Notes: a model not told the origin generated them from the sequence alone. Positions 22,590 to 33,922 are shown, counted from the first letter of the stretch. The stretch: DNA of 64,000 nucleotides from Isoperla grammatica (GCA_945910005.1 OX246740.1:5081458-5145457); one strand, 5' to 3'. Program-made: numbers and translations.

Positions 22590-23293
22590 AATAGATAAGA
22601 TAAGATAAGATAAGATATTTATTTATTCTTCATGACATACATGGTAATTGTACAAAGTCTAAATCTATGACGAGATGTGCGAAGTGTGGTCTGCGTGTGC
22701 ACGCAGCACAGACATGACGGGTGTTTCCATTACAACACAAGTAGTAAAATTAATTATACACACAATTAAATACATGAACAGCATGAGCTTTGTTTTGACT
22801 TTGAATTCTTGTAATAAAGGATTCATTACTAGTATAATATAGCTATCGTTACCACAGCATAATTACGTATTTAGCACAATAGTATTTAAAGTTGAAATAT
22901 CTAGCCTGTAATAGGAACTTTCGCTTTGATGCATTATGCATCCTTTGTGCATCCACAATTGAATATATTAAACACAATAACATTTAAAGTTGAAGTAATT
23001 AGCCTTTAATAAGGACTTTGTTTTGAACTATTGTACATAATAAAGAAATCCTATAGTACATTAACAGTCTCAGTAACACTACATTAAGTAAATGGAGATA
23101 ATAGTTCCACAGCACATTTAAATGAAAACACTATACTGTAGGAACTTTTCTTTGAACTCTTGTACAGAATAACAGGATTCATCGATTAACATATTTTTAG
23201 CCTCAATTTGAATAATGATAAGCTAGTGCAGTCTTTTATTCCATATGGTAGTGCATTGTAGAGTAAGGTTCCCTGGTAAAATGGACTCTTATG
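22590..23293 (-). pseudogene. 5'-truncated non-LTR retrotransposon
   Basis: Only the ORF2 C-terminus remains (23293-23186 minus): H-K-S-P-F-Y-Q-G, then L-L-Y-N-A-L-P-Y-G-I-K, F-K-L-R-L-K-I-C and stop. This is the standard tail of Jockey/CR1-like proteins (N-A-L-P-x-x-I-K). A 3' UTR of about 570 bp ends in AATAAATAAATATC followed by (TTATC)n at 22596-22617. Confidence 0.75.
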
Positions 23294-23496
23294 GCGCTGT
23301 GTTAGTTAGTTGTTCAAGACACCTTTATACAGCTACTACACAACTCTGTCCACCCCGCTACACGTAACGGAGTCCAATCACTTATCCGGATAGGCCTACA
23401 CATGCAGTATCAGTGTATCACCCACTTTTCATAATGTCTATCATCTATTTGTAGAGATTTTCTTCATTTAGGGAAATAATGAAAATATGAATATAC

Positions 23497-23831
23497 CTTT
23501 GCGAATCAGAGTGTTCAGACGGAACTAACTCAGTTTGTTCCAACTGATATTGTATGCCAGACGTGCACGGTGTCGATGGACTAGGGGCTGGTTCATGCAT
23601 CTCTCTGTAATTGAAATAATAAACGTATTATTGTTATGCCATACACACGTGCCTGTGGAACATTAGTGTACATCAATGAACGTAGTTCTCTTACCTTGGA
23701 GGTGAATATTGCGGTTCCATGGCTTCTTTTTCACGCTCTTCTTTTTTTCTTTTAAAGCGTTTCACTGCCGCTTTGGCGTGCTTACTCCTTTTCCTTGGCC
23801 GACCTGGATTGACCTTCTTATTCCTCCCCAT
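23497..23831 (-). CDS. Basic-exon family member with AT-hook-like motif, 2 exons
   Basis: Exon 1 is 23831-23695 (ATG, 45 codons plus 2 nt, donor GTAAGA). It encodes N-P-G-R-P-R-K-R-S-K, an AT-hook-like core, then a Lys/Arg/Glu-rich helix-prone stretch (R-F-K-R-K-K-E-E-R-E-K-E) and Q-Y-S-P-P. A 90-nt intron ends TTTCAATTACAG. Exon 2 is 23604-23497 (108 nt, entered and left in phase 2, donor GTATAT), rich in Pro, Ser, Thr and Glu: E-P-A-P-S-P-S-T-P-C-T-S-G and S-E-H-S-D-S-Q. Exon 3 was not found; a retrotransposon relic lies just beyond. A DNA-binding role is suggested only by the AT-hook-like motif. Confidence 0.65.
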
Positions 23832-24648
23832 GTTGATCTTACCGCCTGCACGCACCCGACTTGCAGAAACCGTGGCTGCAACGCAAAGGGAAGATCGTAC
23901 TTCGCGGGTCGAGTCGCGTTGACCAGCCCGCAAACAGTTCCCGGTTTCGCCACTCGCGTCGCTACCGCCCGCGTTGAAACATTGCGAACACGAACGCCGC
24001 AGGAAGGTTTTTCCAGAGATTTACATAGCTTCACTAGACACAACGTTTCTCACTCAATTTTGGCCAGATTTTCACGATTTAAGGTTCCTCTAAAAGCTGA
24101 GGGTTCTGTGCATCAGCTTAACAAAAGGTATGGCGTAATGTATAAGTGTAAATTATTTACGTTTAACTGAACATGACCGATTTTGAAAACATTTTGAACG
24201 GTACATTAAAAAAATCACAGAAATAAAAATATTGAATTAATTAAAATAAAAATCCTTCAGCACATTAAGGAAATATCAGTTAGTATGGGATTTTATTTTC
24301 AGCTTCCTGGAATTTGCCATTCGGGCTAAAAACTGTGGCCAGTTTTGACTATTCAAATTACCGGGACTGCCCGAAAAAAATTAATAAAAATTAAGTTCGA
24401 TTTTTTGTACATAAAACATGTTATAAATAATCATTCTGTAACAATATTTATCAAATAAAAAAATAAAAGAATGTGTGACAGATTCCCCTTAATAGACGCA
24501 AAGCTACGGGTATCAGCATCATCGGGAAGTTCAGAAAACATCCCGAGATAGAAACGAAATAATGTTCTCATCTCGGGGCGTTTTCTGACGATCGGCTGGA
24601 ATTCATAGTTTCCGATGTTTTCTTCTTACGAGAGAAAGACCATAGCTA
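23832..24648. other. 5' flank of the 23.8-kb locus, no further gene
   Basis: A GC-richer stretch at 23840-24010 upstream of the minus-strand ATG could be a promoter or 5' UTR; then AT-rich sequence. The plus-strand frames here mirror the minus exon. Confidence 0.35.
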
Positions 24649-24965
24649 TGTTTACATGGCGGACCGTACTGAGTACCAGACTGAGAAGTGAGAACTTTCA
24701 TGGCAGCTTGCGTTTATATGAAGGTGTACCATCATTTAATCAATCAATCATTTACCATCTTATTCACCTACAAACAGCGTTCGTTCAAAGTTCCAGTTCT
24801 TCAGTCGGTACGTTCTACCCGTTTACATGATAGGACTGAGTCGGTCTTTCGGTACGGTCTAGCTTTTTTGGCGGACCGGACCCAGTCGGTTCGGTCCCAT
24901 TTTCTAGGTGTTTACATGGCCTGGACCGTACTCAGTACCGGACTCAGTCCGTCATGTAAACAGGG
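24649..24965. mobile_element. MITE-like inverted repeat, boundaries approximate
   Basis: TGTTTACATGGCGGACCGTA at the left and its inverted relative near 24965 (TGTTTACATGACGGACTGAG on the other strand) bound a segment with internal GTTTACATG and CGGACC(G)GAC repeats in both orientations. The target duplication is unclear. Confidence 0.5.
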
Positions 24966-25044
24966 TAATTATTTCCAAGAGATAATTACATACACTAGTG
25001 CAACTGCAAATTTAGTCAATCACAATGCCTGAGGCATAGGGTGC

Positions 25045-25195
25045 GAGTTGATGGCCTGACAGAGGGGGGGATGCCCAAGTATAGTATCTGCGTGGGTAGT
25101 AAGGGGTCTGGGGCAAAGCCCCAGCCGCCGGAGTCAAACATTTTTTGGGGGTATTATTGCCCTCAAGATGGCCTTAGAAGCGATCTGAGAGTTCA
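25045..25195 (+). mobile_element. Fragment of the hAT family seen at 58.7 kb
   Basis: Segment with GGGGCAAAGCCCCAGCCGCC and GATGGCCTTAGAAGCGATCT matches, in inverse orientation, the interior of the hAT element at about 59.21-59.33 kb. Confidence 0.6.
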
Positions 25196-25612
25196 TTGGT
25201 TTGGTTGTACAAGTACTTCTTGGCTAGGAATATATCTGTAAATTGACCCAACGGTACGAGATAAAGTCACTTGATGGGGATATGAGATGGGTATCCAGAG
25301 GTGGGGATTTAGCCATCCCCGGCGGGGATACCTTCCAGTAAAACAGAGCCAGGGATGGAATTTCCAGTGGGAGGGGGAGGGGGCGGAAGAAATCCCCCAT
25401 CCCCCCGTCAATTCGCACCCTGCTGAGGCATGATAACGAGATGCAACTAGATTTACGTTGGTAGTTGTAAAAAGCGTCAATCCCCTATTAAAAAGTCCGT
25501 GAAAACAACACCTTGCAAGTTAATTTAACGTGACTACAACAGTGTACCCAACAGCTATATAACCTATCTGTTACAATTTTGCTACTGGCTGATATAAATG
25601 CACACGGTGGCT

Positions 25613-25845
25613 TTAGAGTAATGCACATAATAAAATGGAGTAATGTCGCCCACTGACAATTATAAGTAACCGTGTGGGTATACATATACACGTAATAGGC
25701 TAACTACAACTAAATAGGCCTATAAGCTATTTATTTATTTATTTACTCACATCCATCTCCATATATTGTTTTTCTTTCCCTTTCTCGACCTTCTTCTCGC
25801 ATTTAGTGTCAAATTTCCACTGCTTCTAGGCGCGTTTACCCCCAT
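25613..25845 (-). CDS. Basic-exon family member, first exon (95 nt)
   Basis: Exon 1 is 25845-25751: ATG, 31 codons plus 2 nt, donor GTGAGT. It encodes L-T-L-N-A-R-R-R-S-R-K-G-K-K-N-N-I-W-R-W, the canonical family core. A phase-correct acceptor (ATTGTCAG) lies after 98 nt, the usual intron-1 size. The frame then stops after 12 codons (25652-25613), so the product would be very short or the second exon is broken. Confidence 0.6.
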
Positions 25846-26105
25846 GACATTTCTCTGTGATCTCTCCAAACTGCCAGTAAGTCAGTGCATCAGTTTGAAA
25901 TCGTAATTTTATGTTTATGTGCACGGTAGGATTCGTCACTATTCATTGATACGGAATAGGCGTAAGTGGGGTACTACACATGTTTTCAATGTTTCGTTGA
26001 TTGATTTTTCATTGATTGATTGATCATTCATGTTTTCAATTCTCAGCAAGAAGAACAAAATTGTTTATGCAATCCAATATAACTGAGAACAACTAACACG
26101 AGAGG

Positions 26106-26345
26106 TCAAAGACCGTCCGGGATAGAATAGGCCCAAAATGACTCTGCTAGTCGTAGGAGGCGACGAAAGGAGACCCTGTCACTTTCCCACTGAATATTTC
26201 CCCTCCCACTTGGCCCTGCCCTCCCTTGCTGGACTCCCCTTATGATGTGCCCCCGCGATGTGTATAATGAAACCGTTTCGTACATCATTTTTTCATCTTC
26301 ATAATTCACCCACTCATCGTCTCGACTCTCGATTAGCCAAGTTGC
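26106..26345 (+). repeat. Dispersed SINE-like repeat, copy 1
   Basis: Shares GACGAAAGGAGACCC, CCCTGCCCTCCCTTGCTGGA and other blocks with 30279-30530 in the same order and orientation. The second copy ends TACGTCGTTAAACA, a tail also seen near 50.57 kb. No coding function. Confidence 0.6.
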
Positions 26346-26350
26346 AAAAA

Positions 26351-27032
26351 TATGGGACGTAAAAGTAAACCCAAATATAAGCCCATGGTGCAAAGGCTCA
26401 ACCACAGACGACTCGAGGTAGTAACACCCCATCTAACAAACGGGTTACTCTCGCTGGTGGGGGGGATATGGAAAGGATCCCGCATTATTACGATGAAATA
26501 TTATGAAAGAAATTGCCTGCGTGATTGCTGTGGGGGGGGGGGGGAGGGGGACAGATTTGAATTGAAAAAATAATATTTTCTGCCTGATACAATATCTATG
26601 GAGATATTTCTTTAATTCGTTACCACATAATATTACATATTAAAGTAAGTTCCACAGCAACGTTGTGGATCCTGACGTCATAGATGAGTAAGGCTTGGCA
26701 AATAAAATGATGTCAGTATTAGCAAACGTTATTTATCTATAACGTTTGCATTCACATAATAAAAGTAGTTACTGTGGTGGAACGATTTTACAATCTGTTA
26801 GCTTGTTTGAATTCAGACTTACAATATACACTGTCCATAACATAGTTAGATTTTGTGTACGGCCTTTTGTTTTCAGTCTGAGTCCGTAATAAGAATATTA
26901 AACCTAAAGAAGAATTAGAATAGTGCATAGATTATTAGCCTACATAATGAAGGATCACGCCAGTAATTATTTAACAATACACTGATACATTTCTAATTTA
27001 TAACAGAAAAATTCGTGAATCAAAACACAAAC
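26351..27032. other. Flanking DNA, possible second exon only
   Basis: A poly-G tract (26530-26548) and AT-rich DNA. On the minus strand, an acceptor TTCTTCTTTAG at about 26904 would open a 10-codon terminal exon (26903-26873) for the 27.1-kb locus in the correct phase; weak. Confidence 0.3.
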
Positions 27033-27145
27033 CTTTGATTGGCTCTCCACGCTGCTAAGTTAGCAGAGCCTTTATTCTTTTTGCGCTTTGCAGAAAGAAA
27101 CAACGCGGTTTTTGTACCAAATCGACTGTCCCGCACTCTTCCCAT
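27033..27145 (-). CDS. Basic-exon family member, first exon (113 nt)
   Basis: ATG at 27145, 37 codons plus 2 nt, donor GTTTGT (phase 2, weaker than the consensus). The peptide opens M-G-R-V-R-D-S-R-F-G-T-K and has L-S-A-K-R-K-K-N-K-G-S-A-N-L-A-A-W-R-A-N-Q, matching the family pattern of a basic block, Asn, then a Trp-Arg near the splice junction. Downstream exons are uncertain. Confidence 0.5.
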
Positions 27146-27263
27146 TACGCTGCGACCTTCAATGCACTATACAAGTACAGACACAACACTGACGTATACA
27201 CCACACACGCACAGACCCACTGATTTATATTAGCACGATTGTCCACTACCCTAACTACTAACA

Positions 27264-27540
27264 CCGATAGAGGTGGCTCAGCGGTAAGACGCGATACTCT
27301 AATTCGGGAGGTCGCCGGTTCGATTCCGGCCACCGGCAGTCCTGACTGAAGGTTTTTTCCGAGGTTTTTATCAGTCGGAGAAGCAAATGCTGGGATTAAG
27401 ACCTCCTAGCAGCCCTCGGACATTCCTCCCCAGCTATCCTAACACCCTAATAACCTAGTTAGTCACCTGAAGAGGGGCACATCAGGTAAAGCTAGTGTGC
27501 ACCCTATAACGGGTATTCCTACGAACAATTAAATTATTAA
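27264..27540 (+). mobile_element. tRNA-derived SINE
   Basis: The head has a near-consensus A box (GTGGCTCAGCGGTAAGACGC) and a perfect B box (GGTTCGATTCC at about 27316), spaced like a tRNA gene. It is followed by a non-tRNA body (CCTGACTGAAGG...ATCAGTCGG) and an AT-rich end near 27540. No CCA end or clean cloverleaf acceptor stem, so it is a SINE rather than a tRNA gene. Confidence 0.7.
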
Positions 27541-27779
27541 CTACTTACACTGTTCATTCTGAGATTGTGTATACTGTTATATACCGTGGTAGGGTATACC
27601 CTTGGTCAACAAACTGAACTCTTCGAACATAACCGACCGAATGTAGGTGTGTGGGGGGGGGGGGGCACCCGAAGATTCCTTATTATACTTCATAATCAAA
27701 AACATGTATGCATACATCAACAAACTAACAATACGATAGATTGTAAAATGTCATCTCTATCTCTCAATCTGTTATTGCG

Positions 27780-27949
27780 CAAGCCGGAGCAGAGACCTTA
27801 GTTCGATTCCAAATCGAGCCAGAAGAGTAAAATAAAAGTGGCTCTGCAGGCAATCGAACCCCGGTCTCCCACTTGCAATGCGGGTATTCCGACCCGGGTA
27901 ACAAATGGGTAACCTATCTGGCTCCTTGTATTCTTTGGTCACTCGGCCG
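27780..27949 (-). mobile_element. tRNA-like SINE head, minus strand
   Basis: Minus strand reads GAGCCAGATAGGTTACCC ... GGGAGACCGGGGTTCGATTG with a B-box-like GGTTCGATTGC. Its upstream part is split from 28161 onward by the hAT MITE at 27950-28160. Confidence 0.55.
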
Positions 27950-28160
27950 TAGGGATGGGATAGTGTACACGCATGGACCACCCAACAGCGTCGACAGACA
28001 GCGCCGCTGAACCAATATCGCACACAAAATGCACGTGTACACTGCAATTCACGTGCAAAATCTATTGGGTAAGCAGGCTCACGCACAACCGTGTCCACGC
28101 CTTTCACAGAGGGAGGTTATTACAGGTTTACTGAAATACACGTTTTTTTGCCCATCCCTA
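27950..28160. mobile_element. hAT-type MITE with perfect 8-bp duplication
   Basis: Ends TAGGGATGGG are inverted, and CTCGGCCG flanks both sides (27942-27949 and 28161-28168). The element is 211 bp with no coding sequence. Removing it restores a continuous GGTCACTCGGCCGTTCACC. Confidence 0.85.
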
Positions 28161-28189
28161 CTCGGCCGTTCACCAAATGCGCCGCGAGC

Positions 28190-28380
28190 CCCGAAACGGG
28201 CGAACATGTCTCGCGACATGCTCGTGAACTTCGTGCTCGCGAGCATGTGTGAGCGTGTGGGGGGCTGTTACGAATAGCTCACACGTCATGCTGTACCTTG
28301 TCGTGGAATTGACATCAACAAGTTTTGATATTTTACCGATGCTCGTGAACATGTGTGAGCGTGTGGGGGGCTGCACACAC
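28190..28380 (+). repeat. Local direct repeat
   Basis: CATGTGTGAGCGTGTGGGGG with following GCTG occurs at about 28243 and again at about 28350, 107 bp apart, with CTCGCGA/CATGCTCG motifs repeated around it. Confidence 0.6.
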
Positions 28381-28639
28381 TTGCTTGTCAACATCTGACC
28401 ATTTCCAAGACACAAGTATTGGGATATGAATGAAATTATCCTCATTTCACGCAGTTTTTATGTCCCATTAAACGTAATATGATGCGTGCTGTTAAAATAC
28501 AAAATTATAATATTTTAATGCTATGTCCTATTGACAAAGGCTAACAATGTAAAATGATGTTCTGCGCCAGACTAGATGCTAGAATGTTTTCACACAAAAA
28601 AAAACTAATATTAATAAAACGATTCTAACGTATAGCAGA

Positions 28640-28804
28640 CTATTCACACGCAACACTGACAATGAAGTTCTCTAAACAATCATAGTCTTCTAGCAAGATG
28701 GTTTTCCCAGCATGAAAGTCGCGTCCTATGTGTTTTATGTTGTTTTGTACCCTTGACTTTACGATCCAATTCTTTCTGAAATTCAGGGTTGTTTCTCCAT
28801 ACAT
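28640..28804 (-). CDS. Open frame of unknown origin, 54 codons
   Basis: ATG at 28804 to TAG at 28640. It contains H-I-G-R-D-F-H-A-G-K-T and L-L-E-D-Y-D-C-L-E-N-F-I. It lies just downstream of the Harbinger transposase relic on the same strand and could be part of the same element. An overlapping frame is equally open over half its length. Weak. Confidence 0.2.
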   Translation of the reverse strand: MYGETTLNFRKNWIVKSRVQNNIKHIGRDFHAGKTILLEDYDCLENFIVSVACE

Positions 28805-28888
28805 ACAGCAGCGAAAGCGTATGTTGACCTCATTGGCTTTGTGGGGTTGGGGCTAAACATACCATCAAGGGCAAATAGGAACACTTAC

Positions 28889-29230
28889 TAAAACGTAAAA
28901 TGGAAGCACCCCTATTTGTCCTCCAGTTTCCAAAGTTCTTTTCAAAACGGAGGACGCTGTCGTACGTGGTATTCAATTTATTCAATATTTTATTTGTTAA
29001 TATTGCCAATCTCTCGGTGACCGTAATGGCAGGTCTCATGATTATGTTATTTATTTCGATAAGTGACCGCACAAGCTCTTCCAACTCATCAAAATGCCAA
29101 TTATCCATCCTTAAATAGTTTTTAAAATCCTCTGGCGCAAATGCTCTTAACTCGTTGATTAATGCAATATACGAATGCGATTATCGCTTTTTTAACCATT
29201 CTTTAACCCACATTTTTCGAGATCGCTTTT
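28889..29230 (-). pseudogene. PIF/Harbinger transposase N-terminal relic
   Basis: Minus-strand frame reads M-W-V-K-E-W-L-K-K-R, a stop, then Y-I-A-L-I-N-E-L-R, D-F-K-N-Y-L-R-M-D, F-D-E-L-E-E-L-V-R-S-L-I and M-R-P-A-I-T-V-T-E-R-L-A. This is the conserved N-terminal region of PIF/Harbinger (HARBI1-like) transposases. After E-R-L-A the similarity ends and the frame runs on to a consensus donor GTAAGT at 28888. The DDE catalytic domain is missing. An in-frame stop interrupts it near the start. Confidence 0.75.
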
Positions 29231-30278
29231 TTTCTTCTGTTTATTTATATGTAAAATAATAATACTAGCACAAGCAATTGCATGTTTCGATAGCACTGGA
29301 GCCATAGTGCGTGCGTGCTACCGAGCACGAGGAACTATCGCAACTGAGGCGGTTTTTAGTGTTTTAGGGGCGTTGTTCACAAGCATCTTGTCATTGACTA
29401 CGTTTATCAGGCGAGCTGAGCTCGGACTACTACCCCGGTAAAATAGCAATTTTACCCGGAATTAATTGGTACAGAATTTTTTTTTATCAGAAGTTGTTTG
29501 CTATATATACCTACATATGCCGAAGAAAGTTTACCGCCGTCCGACCCCCCTAATTAACGTAATTAATTAAAATGCTTTTATTAATTAATGCTTATATAAT
29601 CGTTATTTTCAAAGATTTGTCTGATATTGTATATTAAATACATTAAGTAAAGCCTTTTGTAATAAGAAAAACATTGAAAACCTGTGTATAAATATTTCGG
29701 CAAGCATTAATGAATTAATATCAATATAATAACATTTTTAATAAAATGGTTCCCGTGTATAATTCGTATAATGAAATATATGGCTAATAGTTGTAAATAT
29801 ATAAGTAGTAACATATAAAACTACTGTAGAAAGTTTACCGAAATAAAAGTAATATTCGTATGATAAATCAGCATAATTAATTATACATTAATTACCGATG
29901 TTTAAAAGGAATACATATTTGAATGTATGCATTATGGGTATCAAAAGAAAGCTGCCGATACGTGGGTTTCAATATCGGGTATCTCTAGGCGAAGTAAAAA
30001 AAAAAAAATCCTGGGGGGGGGGGGGGGAATGCTCTGCAGATGTTTCGTTAAACGTATCAATCGAAAGATATTAATACGTCGTTGTTTTTAGGAAAAGTAC
30101 TTCAAAAGGGCGATAAAAGAAAATGTACCCTAGTACTTGGCTAATATATTGTAGAGGGGGGGGGGGGGGGGGGGCGGGGGGTTAAGTAAAAGAGCGCCTT
30201 GTAAACTCAATTTCAATGTTTACCAAATTTAATTGATGTGACTTCATAGATATGAGGTTCGATTACTCCGATACAAAA

Positions 30279-30530
30279 GACCCGTCACGGCCTGGGTTAG
30301 AATAAGCCCAGAGTGACCCTGCTGGTCGGAAGAGGTGACGAAAGGAGACCCAGTGATATTCCTCCACCTCCACTATCCCACTGATGATTTATTCGCCCAC
30401 TTGTCCCTGCCCTCCCTTGCTGGACTCACTTTATGACGATTGACGACCTCGCGATGTAGATGGACCTGATTCGGAAGACGTCATATGACCTAAGGGGTCG
30501 AGTACGTCGTTAAACACCGCCAATAATATA
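30279..30530 (+). repeat. Dispersed SINE-like repeat, copy 2
   Basis: Same blocks as 26106-26345 (GACGAAAGGAGACCC, CCCTGCCCTCCCTTGCTGGA), with a fuller 3' end TACGTCGTTAAACACC. It lies in the centre of the large inverted-repeat element. Confidence 0.6.
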
Positions 30531-31757
30531 ATCCGATACAAAACTCTAGGCCCGTCTTCCATGATTCACTTTGCAGTGATTCACCATGCAATGAGGGTAG
30601 AATTCTCATGATTAGCTGACTCTACGTGCGGCATCATCTTGTGCTTGAATTAAGTAGTGTTATGAACTTATGATAGATTATTGTCTTGACCCGATGTAGG
30701 AAGCTTAGTGAATCATGATTTGTTAATTACACACCAATAATATGGCCACTTGATTGGGTTGGTGAGAAAATTTTGTTTGCTGCTCAAGCAAAAACAACAA
30801 GCAAACAGTCATGTTTGGCTCAACTGGATTGTAGTGCGTTTATTACCATGCCACTCCGTTTAAAATGATTTTTTTTTATTTTGCTATTGTTGATAGCCCA
30901 TTATAGTCGCCATCAACTACTACAGTAGTATTTTAGTATTTGCTTTTGATGTACTAAGCATGCATATTGCATAGCAGCTCTTCATAAGATTTGTCTCTAG
31001 ACCAAAGTATAAACGATGCAGTCAGTCCCTCCATAAAATACAAAGCAATTGTTATTTATTTTTTCATATTCCATATTCTCGTATTCATATTCATATTCGT
31101 GATCATAATCGGGATCGGGATGGATCGTTACCGTACATTTTCTCATGCTAAATCATTACGACAAGATTTTATTGTGAACAGCGCCATAAGAACCATGTAG
31201 GCCCACTCTTCCATGATTTCTTAATTGCGATTGCAATACCGATACCGACAATTGCGGTTGGGGCTTTATATTCCAAACAGTATGCAAAAGAGAAGAATTT
31301 TGATCTTGCCTTGGAACACTCAAATAGTAAAATAATCTGAAGGTAGTGAAATTACTATTCTGTTGTTGAAGTGTGTCAGTGATACTTGTTCGTTTAGCTA
31401 AATTTGAGTTTATTTCACATCGGGTCTATTTGACTATATTTTGAAATGTTATTTATATCTGGTATTTTAAAACATACGAAACAAGTTAGTTATTGCTAGA
31501 ATTTGATATATATACATACAAAGTAAGTAAGCTCTGGTATTCAAATAAGTACCAGTACGGCGCTGCGAAAGCGACTTTTTTATTTACCCCCCCCCCCCCC
31601 CCCCCCCCCGCCAACCGCCCTCCTCCCCAATATATAAGCCAAGCACTAAGGTACATTTTTTTAATCGCCCTGTTAAAGTACTTTTCCTAAAAGCAAGGTA
31701 TTAGCTTTTATTTGATACGTTTGACGAAATACCTGCATACCTAAAAAAATAAAATAC

Positions 31758-31791
<34 letters not shown>

Positions 31792-32677
31792 AAGGAAAAT
31801 GTAGTTTTTTTGTTTTACTTCACCCGGAGATACCGTCATTAAAACCTACGTATCGGCAGCTTTCTTTTGATACCCATAATGCATACATTCAAATATGTAT
31901 TCCTTTTAAACAATCGGTAATTAATGTATTAATTAATTATGCTGATTTATCATACGAATATTACTTTTATTTCGGTAAACTTTCTACAGTAGTTTCATAT
32001 GTTATTACTTATGTATTTACAACTATCAACAATATATTCCATTATACCAATTATACACGGGAACCATTTTATTAAAAATGTTATTATATTGATATTAATT
32101 AATTAATGCTTGCAGAAATATCTAAATACAGGTTTTCAATGTTGTTTTTATTACAGAAGTCCTTACTTAATGTATTTAAAATACAATATCAGAAAAATCT
32201 TTGAAAATAACGATTATATAAGCATTAATTAAATTTAGCAATTTAATTAATAACGTTAATTAGGGGGGTCGGACGGCGGTAAACTTTCTTCGGTGTATGA
32301 AGGTATATATAGCAAACAACTTCTGATAAAAAAAATTCTGTACCAATTAATTCCGGGTCAAGCCTATTTCAGCTTCTATATTACCGGGGTATACTCAGAT
32401 CGAGCTAGTTCAGTACACGCATAATTTATTTGCTAAACACGCCAGTCTTGTTGAGGTGCGAACCCATTTCAGCTCGCCAACAAAGCCGTGCCAGCTCACT
32501 TGATACGATCCGAAAAGTGTGTGATAAATCCAATCGAGCCGGATTTAGTCACGTGATAGAACCCACCGCCTTAAAAAGTAAACATTTCTAGGCCTGCTAA
32601 AGGGTCCAATCAGCTGTTTCGCGCCTACTCTGCTTCCCGCTTCGCGCTGTATCAAAAGTGTCTAATCTTTGTCAGAA

Positions 32678-32782
32678 TGTCATGTTCCAAGTTCGACGCA
32701 GAAGAAAAGAAAATGGAAAGTCGTGCTGTACGGAGCACGGCAGAAACAACAACAACAACAACTACATCCCAAGCGAGCTGAA
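32678..32782 (+). CDS. Short open frame inside the nested segment
   Basis: ATG at 32678 opens 34 codons to TGA: M-S-C-S-K-F-D-A-E-E-K-K-M-E-S-R, then a Thr run from (ACA)n. It lies in the 460-bp segment present only in the right arm. No family match; it may be a fragment of a transposon gene or chance. Confidence 0.2.
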
Positions 32783-33043
32783 CGGGAACTGGGGGGTGCG
32801 ATCTGAAAGTGCCTGATAAACACGTACCATACTACTGTGCTCGATCTGAGTAGTCCGAGCTCAGCTCGCCTGATAAACGTAGTCATTGGGTTTAAAATAT
32901 CTTGTGTTCCCGTGTGGGGGCTAACACGCCTTTACGGCTCGGGCTACGTCATGCGACCTTCAGTTGCTGCGCAATATGAGTCAAGTAAATAATAGAAGTA
33001 CCAACACAAACAACAAATCAGACTTTAAAAAACGTTTGCTTAC

Positions 33044-33138
33044 ATCAATTTTAATATATTGTTTACCTTCCCTCTTTTTGATTTTCTCCTAGCACTTGGG
33101 TACAAACGTTTGCTTCTTCCTTCAGTTTGTCTAGCCAT
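33044..33138 (-). CDS. Basic-exon family member, first exon (95 nt)
   Basis: ATG at 33138, 31 codons plus 2 nt, donor GTAAGC, phase 2. Peptide M-A-R-Q-T-E-G-R-S-K-R-L-Y-P, then S-A-R-R-K-S-K-R-G-K-V-N-N-I-L-K-L. Its 5' flank (AGTCTGTGGTAGGAA) and its intron (GAGTCAAGTAAATAAT) match the 51.5-kb locus, so the two are duplicates. The sequence aligned with that locus's exon 2 (from 32966 down) carries stops at once, so this copy looks broken after exon 1. Confidence 0.55.
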
Positions 33139-33535
33139 GCCATATAGCAACGCCAAAAGTGGTATACTGACCAGTCTGTGGTAGGAAGTATGCTAATGAA
33201 CACATTTTATGAACACATTTTATGTAAATCAAGCATTTGTCGAGCCGTGGTACTGTTGTTGTGTTGGTACATACGTTAGATGGGATCCTGCGCGAAAAGT
33301 TCCGAATGTTGCGTTGTTGAAAAAGTTGCAAACTAATCAACTAGCATGCCAAATGATTCTACAACGGTACCAAAATGGTCCTATAACAAAATTGTTGTGG
33401 AAATGAGTACTTTTATTCGTACCTCCCCCTCCCCCACCACATAAAACAATGTTGTTATGCGCCAGTCTGCTTTAACCCTATACAGACCATATAAGACCAT
33501 ATAAGAATATCACATTAGGTTCTGAACTGACAATA

Positions 33536-33922
33536 GGAAATGCTCATACGATTTTTTTAATTGATTTTTAAATACGTCGTCGCATATCTAATAAAAATAT
33601 GTTTTTAAATTTTGAAAATCGGATCAGCCTTTGCCTTAAAATAATTGATTTAGTAACCTCACATAAAAGCGCGCGCCAGTCGACAGTCCGTGCGGTGAGC
33701 CATAGGCGGAGCGCGTACACAAGTACAAACCCCTGACGTCACAACTGCCTCTAGCCAATCACGGGGCGTTTCTACCAAATTCAAATAATCGCAACCTAAA
33801 GTCCAATATTAAACCTATTTTAACAAAAAAATTTTAGTTGTGACTTTCATTAATATACTTTGTGTACCATATTATATTAAATTAAGTGTTTGGTTTAGCA
33901 AAAAAAATCGTATGAGCATTCC
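33536..33922. mobile_element. MITE related to the 6.3-kb element
   Basis: Ends GGAAATGCTCATACG and GGAATGCTCATACG (inverted) run into T-rich sequence. The left flank is TA; the right flank reads GTA, so the duplication is slightly decayed. No coding sequence. Confidence 0.6.

Larger units (their letters stand above)
29396..32885. mobile_element. 3.5-kb element with ~0.8-kb inverted arms
   Basis: The ends GACTACGTTTATCAGGCGAG are perfectly inverted, flanked by ATT (29393-29395, 32886-32888). Behind them the left arm (29396 to about 30190) matches the inverted right arm (about 31565-32885) over several hundred bp, including the poly-G/poly-C tracts and the block CGGTAAACTTTCTTCGG. The right arm has an extra segment of about 460 bp (32393-32855), itself ended by inverted ACTCAGATCGAGC. 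The centre holds a SINE-like repeat and no transposase. A fold-back type DNA transposon; the superfamily is undetermined. Confidence 0.7.

Noticed and set aside
23709..24170. Plus-strand 153-codon frame
   Set aside because: It mirrors the well-supported minus-strand exon at 23.8 kb and shows no domain.
27264..27540. Genuine tRNA gene
   Set aside because: A and B boxes are good, but the acceptor and anticodon stems do not pair well and a SINE body follows.
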